Assembly (NCBI RefSeq): GCF_015594845.1 | Contig: NZ_JADNRK010000010.1 | Location: 1-64,000 of the forward strand | Direction of reading: 5' to 3' | Source: Alkalibacter mobilis | GTDB lineage: Bacteria; Bacillota; Clostridia; Eubacteriales; Alkalibacteraceae | Length of the DNA: 64,000 bases | Shown: positions 1 through 8,325 of the stretch, piece by piece | Layout of the letters: each line of letters begins with the position of its first letter | Position numbering within the stretch: the stretch's first letter is position 1 | The notes under the pieces: model-generated | The model's input: the letters and a program-made list of their open reading frames with translations, nothing else | Databases searched by the model: none | What the model was told of the DNA's origin: nothing | Made by a program: the position numbers and the translations under genes

Positions 1-316
1 CTATTTTCTTGCCTTCCAAAGATACTGAGTTGAATAGACCTGGCTTGTTGCAAAACTTCATTGATTCCAGACAAGTCATTTCGTTGGGGCTGTCTACTGC
101 GATAGGTGTGTCTGTAACTTCCTGTACCAGGTCGATCAACCACTTCATTGTTTCAAGTTCGATGTCGTCGTCTACTGATGCACATACGTCAATAAAAGTT
201 GCTCCCGCTTCTGTTTGGATCTTTGCAAGATTTCTGATGAAATCAGCATCCTTCGCTGCAATGGCCTTCGCTACTGAAGGTATGGATCCGTTGATTTTTT
301 CTCCGATAATGATCAT
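1..316 (-). CDS. MtrH-like methyltetrahydrofolate:corrinoid methyltransferase (3' end outside window)
   Basis: The gene starts at ATG 316, seven bases after an AGGAGG ribosome site, and runs off the left edge, so only about 105 N-terminal residues are visible. They begin MIIIGEKINGSIPSV and include GATFIDVCAS, the pterin-binding TIM-barrel start of the MtrH/AcsE/MtgA family. Such enzymes move a methyl group between a corrinoid protein and tetrahydrofolate. The protein is a close paralogue of the complete 270-residue gene at 57989-58801. It is the last visible gene of a minus-strand series with a corrinoid-protein fragment, a symporter and a UroD-fold protein, so it is probably methyltransferase II of a demethylation system. 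The family call is strong; the substrate system is inferred. Confidence 0.85.
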   Translation of the reverse strand, partial: MIIIGEKINGSIPSVAKAIAAKDADFIRNLAKIQTEAGATFIDVCASVDDDIELETMKWLIDLVQEVTDTPIAVDSPNEMTCLESMKFCNKPGLFNSVSLEGKKI

Positions 317-353
317 TATCTTACCTCCTGAAAATTATTTAAAATCTACATTC

Positions 354-641
354 TTATATTGATATATTAAAACCTCTTGAATTAATCATCTCGATGCATT
401 CTGACAAAATTAAGTTCGCAAAAACTAAATCATTTGCAGAATACTCACCTCTTTCAAAGCGTTCACCAATCATGCCGATGCCGTCTTGACAGGCAGCTAT
501 TATGATCTCGATCTCTTTTACAGTAGGATCTTTTTCAGTAAAATTTCCAACTAGCTCTAATACTCGTTCTTTTTCTAATCCACCCACTGCCTGCGATAAA
601 GTTTTCGTATCTATATGAAGTCCTTCCTTCTTTAACAGCAA
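354..641 (-). pseudogene. Truncated corrinoid protein: B12-binding cap domain only
   Basis: The 95 residues match the N-terminal four-helix cap of methyltransferase corrinoid proteins (MtaC/MttC/MtgC type): MIGERFERGEYSANDL is the typical segment in which family members have 'vGekFeaGeyfLpeL'. Family members run to about 210 residues and carry a Rossmann B12-binding domain with a DxHxxG cobalt-ligand motif. Here the frame stops after SRGFNISI, and only 37 bases separate it from the next gene, so that domain is absent rather than shifted to another frame. The only in-frame upstream start is TTG 641 with no clear ribosome site, and an in-frame stop lies just beyond. I read it as a decayed gene. 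A free-standing cap protein is the alternative. Confidence 0.6.
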
Positions 642-737
642 TCTTGAATAAGGCTACATCTTCGATTTAAATTTGTGTACTATTAAAGAAATCAAAATTT
701 TCTTTCACTTAAATCTCTAACTGAACGTTTGCTTCCG

Positions 738-2228
738 TTAAGAAGCTTGATTGCGTATTCTTTCCTCTATCATCGGATTCTCTTGATTTTCACCAAAAAT
801 ATAACATGATAAGAACGTTATAATACATAATGGCCACTCAACATAAATAGGATTTGGAATAAGGGTTTTGACATCAGGTGAAATTAACCATAAAAAGAAA
901 AAGGCGTAGGCTACCAATTGTGTAATAGTGGCGCTGTGTTTTTTTAATAAATCTGGTTTGTATAATATGCTGAGCATTATACAAAAATATGCAGGAGTAA
1001 TAGCCAAAATTTTTATTGCCACTGATACCATTTCAGTCATATAGTACGCAGCAAAAAGGGTAAGCACTAGCAAAACAAATAAAATCAAACGAGATTGTGA
1101 CTTGTCGCCTTTTATATGAACTTGTTCACCTAAAGTTTCCTTGGAAGTACTTTGTTTATTCAGTAATGGATTTAACACATCATAGTAAACTAGCTGAACA
1201 CTTGACATTAATAGAGCTACACCAGTTGAGATATTAACTGCCCATAAACCAGCCATACCAAACCCCGCCAATATTGGGTGTAACGACATAATTACTGTTG
1301 GCATAGCCTGAGCCGAAATAATATCAGGAAACTGAATTTTGGCTATCAACCCAAAACTCGCACTGATAAGACTTATTGGTACAATTAAAACTGCTGCAGT
1401 GATTATTCCTCTCTTTGCAGTACTTGGATCCTTCGCCGCAAAAGCACATTGTGTGTTCGCTTGTGTCGTTATTCGATTTCCTGGTTCTGAAATTACAAAA
1501 CTCAAAGCAGTTGCCAAACCAAGTCCATCTGTTAAAGAAAACCAAGATCCACCATTTACGGTGCTTTGAGGCAGATTATTCACTTGTGTTACTAACTCAT
1601 TCCACCCACCTATACTGATTAATGCGGCAATAAAACATGCAATGAGCGCTATATATATAACTATTACATTAATAAAATTAGCCAAGCTTGTTCCATAAAG
1701 ACCACCTACAAGACAGATTGTGAAGAAAGCAACCGCAGTAATTGCAATTCCTACTTCATTAGAAATGACTCCTGGAAACATGGATGACAGCATGGCACCA
1801 CCTGCAACATATTGCAGACAGGCTATTCCTAAAATAATCACCAATTGACCTACTACCATCAAATATCTGCTAGTACTCCCACAATAGTCATGAACCATTT
1901 CTGCAGTTGTCGAATAATCCATCGCTCTCATCTTTTTGGCTCCGACTAATCCCAAAGTCAAAACCCCTACTGCTCCCGAGATACCGAACATTGATGCTGA
2001 TAATCCTACTGATGTGGCTAGTTGAGCTACTCCTGTAGTATTTGTCCCACCAATACACATGCCAGTCATCATCATTACAACCAGAATGTATGGCAAATTT
2101 TTCCCTGCCATTAGAAAACTGACTTTTGATCCTTTTAACTCATCTCTTTTTTGTTTGTTTTGTGCCCACGCACTTACACTGAATAAAATTATTATATATA
2201 AGATAATAATTATAGAAGCTATTCCCAC
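738..2228 (-). CDS. Sodium:solute symporter (SSF family)
   Basis: This 496-residue integral membrane protein has roughly 13 hydrophobic segments and the N-terminal pattern of the SSF family, including a conserved GGTNTTGVAQLA stretch around residues 60-71 in helix 2. Members import sugars, amino acids, choline-like compounds or organic acids with sodium. The start is GTG 2228, eight bases after AGGAG. It lies between a UroD-fold methyltransferase-like gene and corrinoid/MtrH genes, so its cargo is probably the methylated substrate demethylated by this locus. That link is positional inference; the sequence does not name the substrate. Confidence 0.85.
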   Translation of the reverse strand: MGIASIIIILYIIILFSVSAWAQNKQKRDELKGSKVSFLMAGKNLPYILVVMMMTGMCIGGTNTTGVAQLATSVGLSASMFGISGAVGVLTLGLVGAKKMRAMDYSTTAEMVHDYCGSTSRYLMVVGQLVIILGIACLQYVAGGAMLSSMFPGVISNEVGIAITAVAFFTICLVGGLYGTSLANFINVIVIYIALIACFIAALISIGGWNELVTQVNNLPQSTVNGGSWFSLTDGLGLATALSFVISEPGNRITTQANTQCAFAAKDPSTAKRGIITAAVLIVPISLISASFGLIAKIQFPDIISAQAMPTVIMSLHPILAGFGMAGLWAVNISTGVALLMSSVQLVYYDVLNPLLNKQSTSKETLGEQVHIKGDKSQSRLILFVLLVLTLFAAYYMTEMVSVAIKILAITPAYFCIMLSILYKPDLLKKHSATITQLVAYAFFFLWLISPDVKTLIPNPIYVEWPLCIITFLSCYIFGENQENPMIEERIRNQAS

Positions 2229-2306
2229 AAAAATTTCTCCTCTCTAAAATCTGTTCACAATAATGAATGCTTCACCTGTTTTTTTAACAATTACGTCTCA
2301 TTTACG

Positions 2307-3317
2307 TTAAAACATTTCTTTATTCAGTTTATCAATAACTTTGTTAATCTCATCATATACCCCAGGATAAACCGCACCTGGTATTCCTTGTGTGATACAA
2401 GGAATAAAGTAATGTTTACCGTTAGTTTCGCATGCTCTACGAACTTCCCTTTCCACCAATTCCGGAGTCCAGTTGACAATATCTACAACACCATTATCAA
2501 TATCTCCCATAAAAGAGATTTTTCCACCGTATTCTTTAATCAGCTCTGAAACCTTGTTTGTTGAGGAACATCCCTGAAAAACATCAATGCCCATTTCAAT
2601 CATATATGGAACCAACGTTGCAGCATATGAGTCACTATGATGAACAATCAATTCCACTCCATGCTCTTTGTAATATCCGTAGACTTCTTTGTAAGGTTCC
2701 AAGAAGAATTCTTCAAACATATCCGGTGACATGAAAGTTGAAGTCATACTGCCCCAATCATCATGGTGAAACAGGCAATCCGGTTTTAAATACTCGCATA
2801 CTCCTTTTGCATATCTCAATTCATAATCTTTGATGACTTTGATCAAAGCATGCATCTCTTCCGGCTCTTCATAAAAGTTAATCAAACAGTCGTCCACCCC
2901 CATTAAGTAATGAAGCTGTTCAAAAATGCCTGGTGCAAAGAAGAACGTGGCAAAAACTTCATTTCGATCAATTTCATTAACGATCTCTGCATATTTTTCC
3001 CATTCCTCTGAAGTATATTCAGTCTCTGGAACTTTGACAACGTCTCTCCACTTAGTAATGTCTGTAATTACTTTATGTGCTTCATCATGTACTGGGAAAG
3101 CACCTGGTGCCCCCTCAGGCCAGCTGACAGTAACTCCCCAAGAATTAACGACATCCGGTTTTCCCTCTTCTGCACGTGCAGATCTGGCAGAGATTGGATC
3201 CGGGCTGATCATTCCATGCCGGGTATTCACACACATGAAAGCTTCAAATTGCTTTACAAAACGGTCAGGATTCCCTCCACGAATCGTTTCAAGAAAATTT
3301 TGTCTTTTTGTTAACAT
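2307..3317 (-). CDS. Uroporphyrinogen decarboxylase-fold methyltransferase-like protein
   Basis: The 336-residue protein has the UroD/MtaA/CmuA fold: HHDDWGSM near residues 184-191, VHHSDSYA at 225-232 and a C-terminal CITQGIPG at 307-314. In anaerobes most proteins of this type outside haem synthesis are methyltransferases that move a methyl group from a small substrate, or from a corrinoid, onto a carrier. The HxC zinc pair of MtaA is not obvious: the equivalent position reads HHSD, with Ser or Asp instead of Cys, though C307 could match the third ligand. No other haem genes are nearby, whereas a symporter, a corrinoid cap fragment and an MtrH-like gene follow on the same strand. Methyltransferase I of a demethylation system is therefore the likeliest role. 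Confidence 0.75.
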   Translation of the reverse strand: MLTKRQNFLETIRGGNPDRFVKQFEAFMCVNTRHGMISPDPISARSARAEEGKPDVVNSWGVTVSWPEGAPGAFPVHDEAHKVITDITKWRDVVKVPETEYTSEEWEKYAEIVNEIDRNEVFATFFFAPGIFEQLHYLMGVDDCLINFYEEPEEMHALIKVIKDYELRYAKGVCEYLKPDCLFHHDDWGSMTSTFMSPDMFEEFFLEPYKEVYGYYKEHGVELIVHHSDSYAATLVPYMIEMGIDVFQGCSSTNKVSELIKEYGGKISFMGDIDNGVVDIVNWTPELVEREVRRACETNGKHYFIPCITQGIPGAVYPGVYDEINKVIDKLNKEMF

Positions 3318-3737
3318 GCCAATTCTCCTTTATCATTTATATTTTCACTATGTTTGACTATTTTTCGCATTAAAACTACAGCCTCGTTTTTGTTGGATAG
3401 ACGAGGCTGTTATTACTTTGATTTAGACAATCTGTAAATTAAATTCGTCACAAACTACTATATGGTGTCCTTAATTAGACTGAATTCATCTAATCATTCA
3501 AAACATTGCAAGAGATTTTGATTTTTCTAAAATGGTCGATCATCCTTTCTGATGCCGTAAAAACTTCTAAGCTGGTTAGACAAGTAGCAATTGGCACTTA
3601 AATATCAAACTCATGTCGACAGGTATATGTTCTGGAATGATTCCATTTTATACATCTTCAAAAACCAGTATTCTACCATATGTTTTGTTGTCACCTTTCA
3701 CAAATCAAAATATGACAACTTCATTTTGAATAACTAC
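3318..3737. other. 420-base intergenic region with one hairpin
   Basis: It lies between the GPH-type transporter gene and the UroD-fold gene, both on the minus strand. Apart from the hairpin listed at 3378-3410, I see no coding region, no convincing sigma-A promoter and no copy of the palindrome found at 5240. Short frames here lack ribosome sites and resemble no family I know. Confidence 0.5.
3378..3410 (-). terminator. Hairpin, probable terminator of the GPH transporter transcript
   Basis: A perfect 10-base inverted repeat (ACAGCCTCGT / ACGAGGCTGT) encloses a 13-base loop. On the minus strand it is followed by AGTTTTAA, a weak U tract, so termination may be partial and allow read-through into the UroD-fold gene. 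Confidence 0.5.
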
Positions 3738-5090
3738 TTACTTATGTCCCAATTCTTCATGAATTTCTTGCAGTTTTTTTGGTGTGAGAGAATACATTGC
3801 AAACATCAATACCAATCCTATAATGATGATGATCGCCGGATACAATGCAAATCCGTTCTTGATGCCATTAACTAATTCCGCAGTCGGTTCCATGTCTGCT
3901 ATATATCCTGCTGCAGTCAAAACAGCTGCGATGATAATACTACGAACAAATATGGCCGCTTTAATCGGAAAACTGATCAATGACATTATAAATCCACGAA
4001 CATTTCTTCCCGTTTTCCACTCGCCATAGTCAACAGTTGCAGAATACATGGCAACATTCAAGCTATCCGGCAAGCCATATCCAAGATATGCTACAAACAT
4101 AATCATTTTAAATGCTGTAGGAGTTACAGGCACTGCCCAGACTATAAGTAGTCCGGCTACAAGAAGAAGCATGCTTACGAAATATGTATACTTTTCTCCA
4201 AACTTATTGGCAATTGGTGCTGCAATTGCGGCTGCTACGATCTGCGCTACAGTCAAACCCGTCATGAACAAGGCCAACCCCCCAAGATCGTTGAGCACAT
4301 ATTTGAAATAATAGAATGCCATTCCAAAGATTATGAATCTACCAAGGTATCGTCCTAATTCTACCAACATCAGCCCAATCAACGGCGGATTTACAATAAT
4401 CTGTTTAAGCATTTCACCGATGGGTGGTTTTACTGTTGCTCCATCTTTTTTCTCTACACCCGTTTGGGCATATGGTTTCGTAATAATAAAGTAAACCCAA
4501 AAACACACTGTCATGATGATTCCTAGGACGCTAACCACCAAAGTTGCACCCATGGTAGGATTGCCAATGGCTTCCCCTACAGACAAAATGGAAGAAACAC
4601 CAAAGTAAGAGAATACCAACGCTCCTGCTGAGTTAAAAATCCCCCGATTAGCGGACATAACAACACGTTCTTCTCGAATTGTTGTCATGGAATTGTTCAT
4701 GGCAATGTGGGCGGCATAATATGTGTTCCATACCAAGTGGCTAACCACAAACCCAATAAATATGATGATTGCATTGATTGTGTTGTTGTCACTAACCTTG
4801 CTAAACTCCATCACATATAGAATTGCTGCAATTGGAGGGCCGACTAAAAGCCATGAACGGTATTTTCCCCATTTCATATCGCTCTTTTCCAGAATTACAC
4901 CTGCCGTTGGTACCCAGATAATATCAAAGATATTTGTGATCAACAGCAAGCTGGAAGCCAATGCTATAGGCAATTTAACATAGTCTGTTAAAAAAGCTGC
5001 CAGAAAAAATACTTCTGCATTGACAAAAATTTGAAAACCAAAGGCTGGCAAACCATATAGATACTTGACTGATTTCTTTAAACTTTCCAT
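3738..5090 (-). CDS. MFS transporter, glycoside-pentoside-hexuronide (GPH/MelB-like) family
   Basis: The 450-residue protein has about 12 membrane helices and the layout of GPH cation symporters: an N-terminal AFGFQIFVNAEVFFLAAFLTD-like first helix, a WGKYRSWLLVGPP loop near residues 72-84 (the family's cation/sugar motif region) and a mid-protein PPLIGLMLVELGR segment. GPH members usually import glycosides with sodium or protons, and clostridial homologues also occur beside demethylase genes. The start ATG follows GAGGAGG. A sigma-A promoter with an overlapping palindrome lies upstream, and a TetR gene is divergent, so local TetR control is likely. The substrate is not known. Confidence 0.8.
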   Translation of the reverse strand: MESLKKSVKYLYGLPAFGFQIFVNAEVFFLAAFLTDYVKLPIALASSLLLITNIFDIIWVPTAGVILEKSDMKWGKYRSWLLVGPPIAAILYVMEFSKVSDNNTINAIIIFIGFVVSHLVWNTYYAAHIAMNNSMTTIREERVVMSANRGIFNSAGALVFSYFGVSSILSVGEAIGNPTMGATLVVSVLGIIMTVCFWVYFIITKPYAQTGVEKKDGATVKPPIGEMLKQIIVNPPLIGLMLVELGRYLGRFIIFGMAFYYFKYVLNDLGGLALFMTGLTVAQIVAAAIAAPIANKFGEKYTYFVSMLLLVAGLLIVWAVPVTPTAFKMIMFVAYLGYGLPDSLNVAMYSATVDYGEWKTGRNVRGFIMSLISFPIKAAIFVRSIIIAAVLTAAGYIADMEPTAELVNGIKNGFALYPAIIIIIGLVLMFAMYSLTPKKLQEIHEELGHK

Positions 5091-5177
5091 TTCTATTCCT
5101 CCTCGTATTACATATATCTTTTAATTCCTATACTGCAATATTCACTCCTTCCGTTAAGCTCATTTAAGCTCATAATC

Positions 5178-5202
5178 AAGTTTTGCTACTAGTACAAAAC
5201 TT
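5178..5202. promoter_or_regulatory. Inverted repeat in the transporter leader
   Basis: Arms AAGTTTTG and CAAAACTT flank CTACTAGTA, itself nearly palindromic. The repeat lies between the transporter promoter (5239-5267) and its start codon at 5090, so it would be transcribed. It could be an operator or a leader structure. Confidence 0.35.
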
Positions 5203-5234
5203 TATGAATCTTGAAACCATATATGATTTTATAA

Positions 5235-5251
5235 TTGCATTGTATATGCAA
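5235..5251. promoter_or_regulatory. Probable TetR-type operator overlapping a -10 box
   Basis: TTGCAT-TGTAT-ATGCAA is a 6+6 palindrome overlapping the -10 hexamer of the minus-strand transporter promoter. Bases 5240-5251 (TTGTATATGCAA) match 58891-58902 (TTGTATATACAA) at 11 of 12 positions. A bound regulator here would block RNA polymerase. Assignment to the adjacent TetR protein is inference. Confidence 0.5.
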
Positions 5252-5267
5252 ACGATCTCAATGTCAA
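5239..5267 (-). promoter_or_regulatory. Sigma-A promoter of the GPH transporter gene
   Basis: On the minus strand TTGACA (5262-5267) is followed by a 17-base spacer and TACAAT (5239-5244), a near-consensus vegetative promoter reading toward the transporter gene at 5090. Confidence 0.7.
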
Positions 5268-5398
5268 CAAATATATGTTTTTTATTTGTTTACCTTATTT
5301 TATAATTAATATTTTTATTACAATAGGTTATTGCAAGGTCTGAAATTTCGTATAGGAAATGGATCTTTTCTATGTTAAAATTGACATGAGGTGACAAT

Positions 5399-6046
5399 AT
5401 GACAAGATATAAAAAAGGACTTGAAACAAAACTAAATTTGGTTGCTGCTTCGAAAAAACTTTTTTATGAAAAAGGGATTAATCAGACCAAAATTGTTGAA
5501 ATATGCCGTATGGCACAGACCAGCCCCAAGAATTTTCATTACTACTTCGATTCAAAACTTGATGTAGCCGGCATAATTCAAGGAGATTTTTTAGTAGCCA
5601 CATATGTTTATATTGATAACAATGAAAAAAACTTAAATTGTGTTCAACGAAACATCCGATCTGCAATGATGCATTACAGCATTATTTTTAATGATGAAAA
5701 TAATACAAAATATTTTCATGAAGTTCTTAAAAACAGAACTATTTCCGATTATATGGGAAATAATGTCAGACGCATTTATTCCCAAATAAACAAAGAATTT
5801 AAACTAGGTTTTAGTGATAAAGATCTTCAATTTATCAGTAGTGCTGACATGGGAGTGCGACGGGAACTGGCATTGAAGTATATTGAAGGGGGCTTCCCTA
5901 CAAATATTATCGAATTTGTCTCCTATCTCTATTCATTTACAGGCAAACTTTTTGAATTGGACAAATCATTGATACAAAATTATACTGATGAAGCAATTCA
6001 ATTTATTGAAAATAATAATTTTAAACATGTCAAACTACTCGTATAA
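5399..6046 (+). CDS. TetR family transcriptional regulator
   Basis: The 215-residue protein begins with a TetR helix-turn-helix: MTRYKKGLETKLNLVAASKK leads into FYEKGINQTKIVEICRMAQ and FHYYFDSKLD, the usual helix 2-3-4 pattern. The ligand domain contains ADMGVRRELALKYIEG near residues 151-166. The protein is a paralogue of the TetR at 48253-48900, which has the same length, a similar N-terminus and the matching EFGARRELLLNYCEG. The start ATG follows GAGGTGAC. It is transcribed away from the GPH transporter, whose -10 box overlaps a palindrome, so local repression is the simplest model. The ligand is unknown. Confidence 0.85.
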   Translation: MTRYKKGLETKLNLVAASKKLFYEKGINQTKIVEICRMAQTSPKNFHYYFDSKLDVAGIIQGDFLVATYVYIDNNEKNLNCVQRNIRSAMMHYSIIFNDENNTKYFHEVLKNRTISDYMGNNVRRIYSQINKEFKLGFSDKDLQFISSADMGVRRELALKYIEGGFPTNIIEFVSYLYSFTGKLFELDKSLIQNYTDEAIQFIENNNFKHVKLLV

Positions 6047-6103
6047 TCGTATTCATCTACGAGTAAGAAACTTATGCTTGATTTATATCGATTTTATACA
6101 AAA

Positions 6104-6150
6104 AACAACCCCTTGAACAGAAATCTATCTGTACAAAGGGTTGTTTTTTA
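6104..6150. terminator. Bidirectional terminator
   Basis: AACAACCCCTTGAACAG pairs with CTGTACAAAGGGTTGTT around an 8-base loop, with two mismatches. T-rich tails on both sides serve the convergent tetR (+) and DUF2200 (-) genes. Confidence 0.75.
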
Positions 6151-6501
6151 TTTACTTCGCAATATCTTCTCCATTGATTTTCCTTTTGCCAACTCGTCGA
6201 TCAACTTATCCAAGTATCTAATTTCTCTCATCAACGGTTCTTCAATGTTTTCCACTCTCACACCGCAAACTACTCCTTTTATCAATGTTCTCAAAGGATT
6301 TAGTCCTGCAGCTTCCTCAAAAAATGTCTCAAACGTGGTCTGCCTCTTAATTTGTGATTCCAACTCATCTTGACTATATCCTGTCAACCATCGGATAATT
6401 TCATCAACTTCTGACTTAGTACGTCCTTTTCTTTCCGCTTTTGTAACATAATGGGGATAGACGCTTGCAAAACTCATTGTGTAAATTTTAGGTTTATTCA
6501 T
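6148..6501 (-). CDS. DUF2200 family protein
   Basis: The 117-residue soluble protein matches DUF2200 over its whole length: an N-terminal [17 protein letters not shown], then [20 protein letters not shown], and a lysine-rich end. DUF2200 members are small bacterial proteins of unassigned function that often contain the phrase 'vYP.Yv.KaerKGRtk.Evd.ii.WLtGY'. The start ATG follows AGGAGG. It stands upstream of the ABC exporter genes on the same strand, with 42 bases between, but has no evident functional link to them. Confidence 0.85.
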   Translation of the reverse strand: MNKPKIYTMSFASVYPHYVTKAERKGRTKSEVDEIIRWLTGYSQDELESQIKRQTTFETFFEEAAGLNPLRTLIKGVVCGVRVENIEEPLMREIRYLDKLIDELAKGKSMEKILRSK

Positions 6502-6543
6502 TAGAAAACCTCCTAGAATAACATTTTCAGGCAGCTATCCTGG

Positions 6544-8325
6544 CTATTGCTTGTATTGAAGTTCATAGAGAACTCTAAATATTCCATCTCTGCCAAGCAG
6601 TTCATCCTTTGTTCCCTGCTCTGCAATCTTACCATGACTCATTACGATTATATTGTCTGCATCCGCTATAGTTGAAATCCGATGTGCGACTGCAATCATG
6701 GTTCGATTTTTACTCATCTTGGATATAGCATCCTGGATAAGAAGTTCCGTTTCAGTATCTATGTTAGCTGTAGCTTCATCGAGTATCAGCATTGAGGGAT
6801 CAGTAGAAATGGTCCGTGCATAACTCAATAGTTGCCTTTGACCGGCAGATAATGTGGCGCCTCTTTCCATTACTGGTTCATCATAGCCTTTTGGTAATCT
6901 GATTATGAAGTTATCAGCGTTGACCAGTTTGGCCGCCTTGATGGCGTCATCACGCTTGACTTCGTCTCTGCCTAGAGTAATATTTCTCTCGATGGATCCG
7001 CTGAACAGAAATACGTCCTGCTGGACCAAACCTATGGCACGACGCAGGGATTGAATATCATATTTTCGAACATCAACTCCGTCTATCAATATTTTCCCTT
7101 TCTGTATATCGTAAAACCTGACAATCAAATTCATGATTGATGATTTTCCGGCTCCGGTTGCTCCAACAAATGCAACGAATTCTCCAGGTTTTATTCTGAA
7201 TGAGACGTCTTTAAGAACCCAATCATCTCCCTTGTATGCGAACCAAACATTTTCAAACTCTACTTTCCCTTTAAAACGATCGATAAATATGGGGTCCTCT
7301 GCATTTTCTATAGAACTTTTTTCATCCATCAATGAAAAAATCCTTTTAGAGCTGGTCAAAGCAGATTGTATTATATTATATGTCTCAGCCAAACCTAAAA
7401 TTGGATAAAAAAAACGTTGAATATACTCTATGAATGCATACAGAACGCCAAAGGTTATTACTTCGGTCAAATACCCTTTACCTCCGTACCATATGAGCAA
7501 AGCTATTCCTATCGACCTAATCATTTCCACTGCCGGTCTGTACGTTGCAAAGTATTTGACTTCTCTCCTGGATTCCTTCAGATATTCTCTGTCAGCTCTA
7601 TCAAATTCATCATAAACTTTCTGCTCCTGATGAAACATTTGAATGATACCCATTCCTGAAATATTTTCCGACAGATGATTATTTATCCTTGAAAGAACTT
7701 TTCGCTGGCTGTCGTATACCTTACCAATGGCATTTCTAAAAATTACGCTTATTGCTACTATGACCGGAGATAATGAAAGAACCATCAAACCCAATTTTAC
7801 ATTCATAATCAACATTATTATTATTATTCCGAGTATGGAAACCAAATTCTGAAAGAGACTGGTTAAAACAGATGTAAACATCTCATTTAAGTTCTCTGTA
7901 TCATTGGTAACTCTAGTTACAAGGTTACCCAAAGGATTTGTGTCAAAAAATGACATGGGCAAATCCAATATATGGTCATAAAGTTCCTGTCTGATGGAAA
8001 GCAATATTGACTGGCCTGCCTTGTTTAAAACCCAGAATTGACTGTACGTTGCCACAAAATTTATTAATACAGTACCAATATACAGCATGGAAATTTTAAA
8101 TACACCCGATAATTCTTCATTGAGAAGGTCTTCAGTCATGCCACCAGAAAAATCCATCAAATGGTTGTCGATCATTATCTGCACAAGTTTGGGCTGTAAT
8201 AGGGATGTTCCTGTTATAATCAATATAAGGAACAAAACAAGAGCAAATTGTTTCCAATAAGGCAGAGCATATTTAAACAGTCTTTTTATAATCTTGTTCT
8301 CTTTAAGTATACCATTATTCTTCAT
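6544..8325 (-). CDS. ABC exporter half-transporter, canonical ATPase subunit
   Basis: The 593-residue protein has a six-helix exporter membrane domain (about residues 1-320) and a C-terminal ATPase with Walker A GATGAGKSS, signature LSAGQRQLL, Walker B SMLILDEATANID with the catalytic Glu, and a switch-His AHRIST. It pairs with the neighbouring 593-residue subunit, whose reading frame it overlaps by 11 bases. The pair resembles heterodimeric exporters such as TM287/288, LmrCD and BmrCD, which extrude drugs or lipid-like compounds. The start follows GAGGAGG inside the end of the upstream gene, so translation is probably coupled. The exported substrate is not evident. Confidence 0.9.
   Translation of the reverse strand: MKNNGILKENKIIKRLFKYALPYWKQFALVLFLILIITGTSLLQPKLVQIMIDNHLMDFSGGMTEDLLNEELSGVFKISMLYIGTVLINFVATYSQFWVLNKAGQSILLSIRQELYDHILDLPMSFFDTNPLGNLVTRVTNDTENLNEMFTSVLTSLFQNLVSILGIIIIMLIMNVKLGLMVLSLSPVIVAISVIFRNAIGKVYDSQRKVLSRINNHLSENISGMGIIQMFHQEQKVYDEFDRADREYLKESRREVKYFATYRPAVEMIRSIGIALLIWYGGKGYLTEVITFGVLYAFIEYIQRFFYPILGLAETYNIIQSALTSSKRIFSLMDEKSSIENAEDPIFIDRFKGKVEFENVWFAYKGDDWVLKDVSFRIKPGEFVAFVGATGAGKSSIMNLIVRFYDIQKGKILIDGVDVRKYDIQSLRRAIGLVQQDVFLFSGSIERNITLGRDEVKRDDAIKAAKLVNADNFIIRLPKGYDEPVMERGATLSAGQRQLLSYARTISTDPSMLILDEATANIDTETELLIQDAISKMSKNRTMIAVAHRISTIADADNIIVMSHGKIAEQGTKDELLGRDGIFRVLYELQYKQ

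Noticed and set aside
3411-3737. Remnant gene between the GPH transporter and the UroD-fold gene
   Set aside because: No recognisable coding remnant in either strand; short frames have no ribosome site.
5399-6046. Helix-turn-helix genes as signs of a mobile element or phage
   Set aside because: No integrase, transposase, att-like repeats or composition shift nearby; ordinary TetR regulators.
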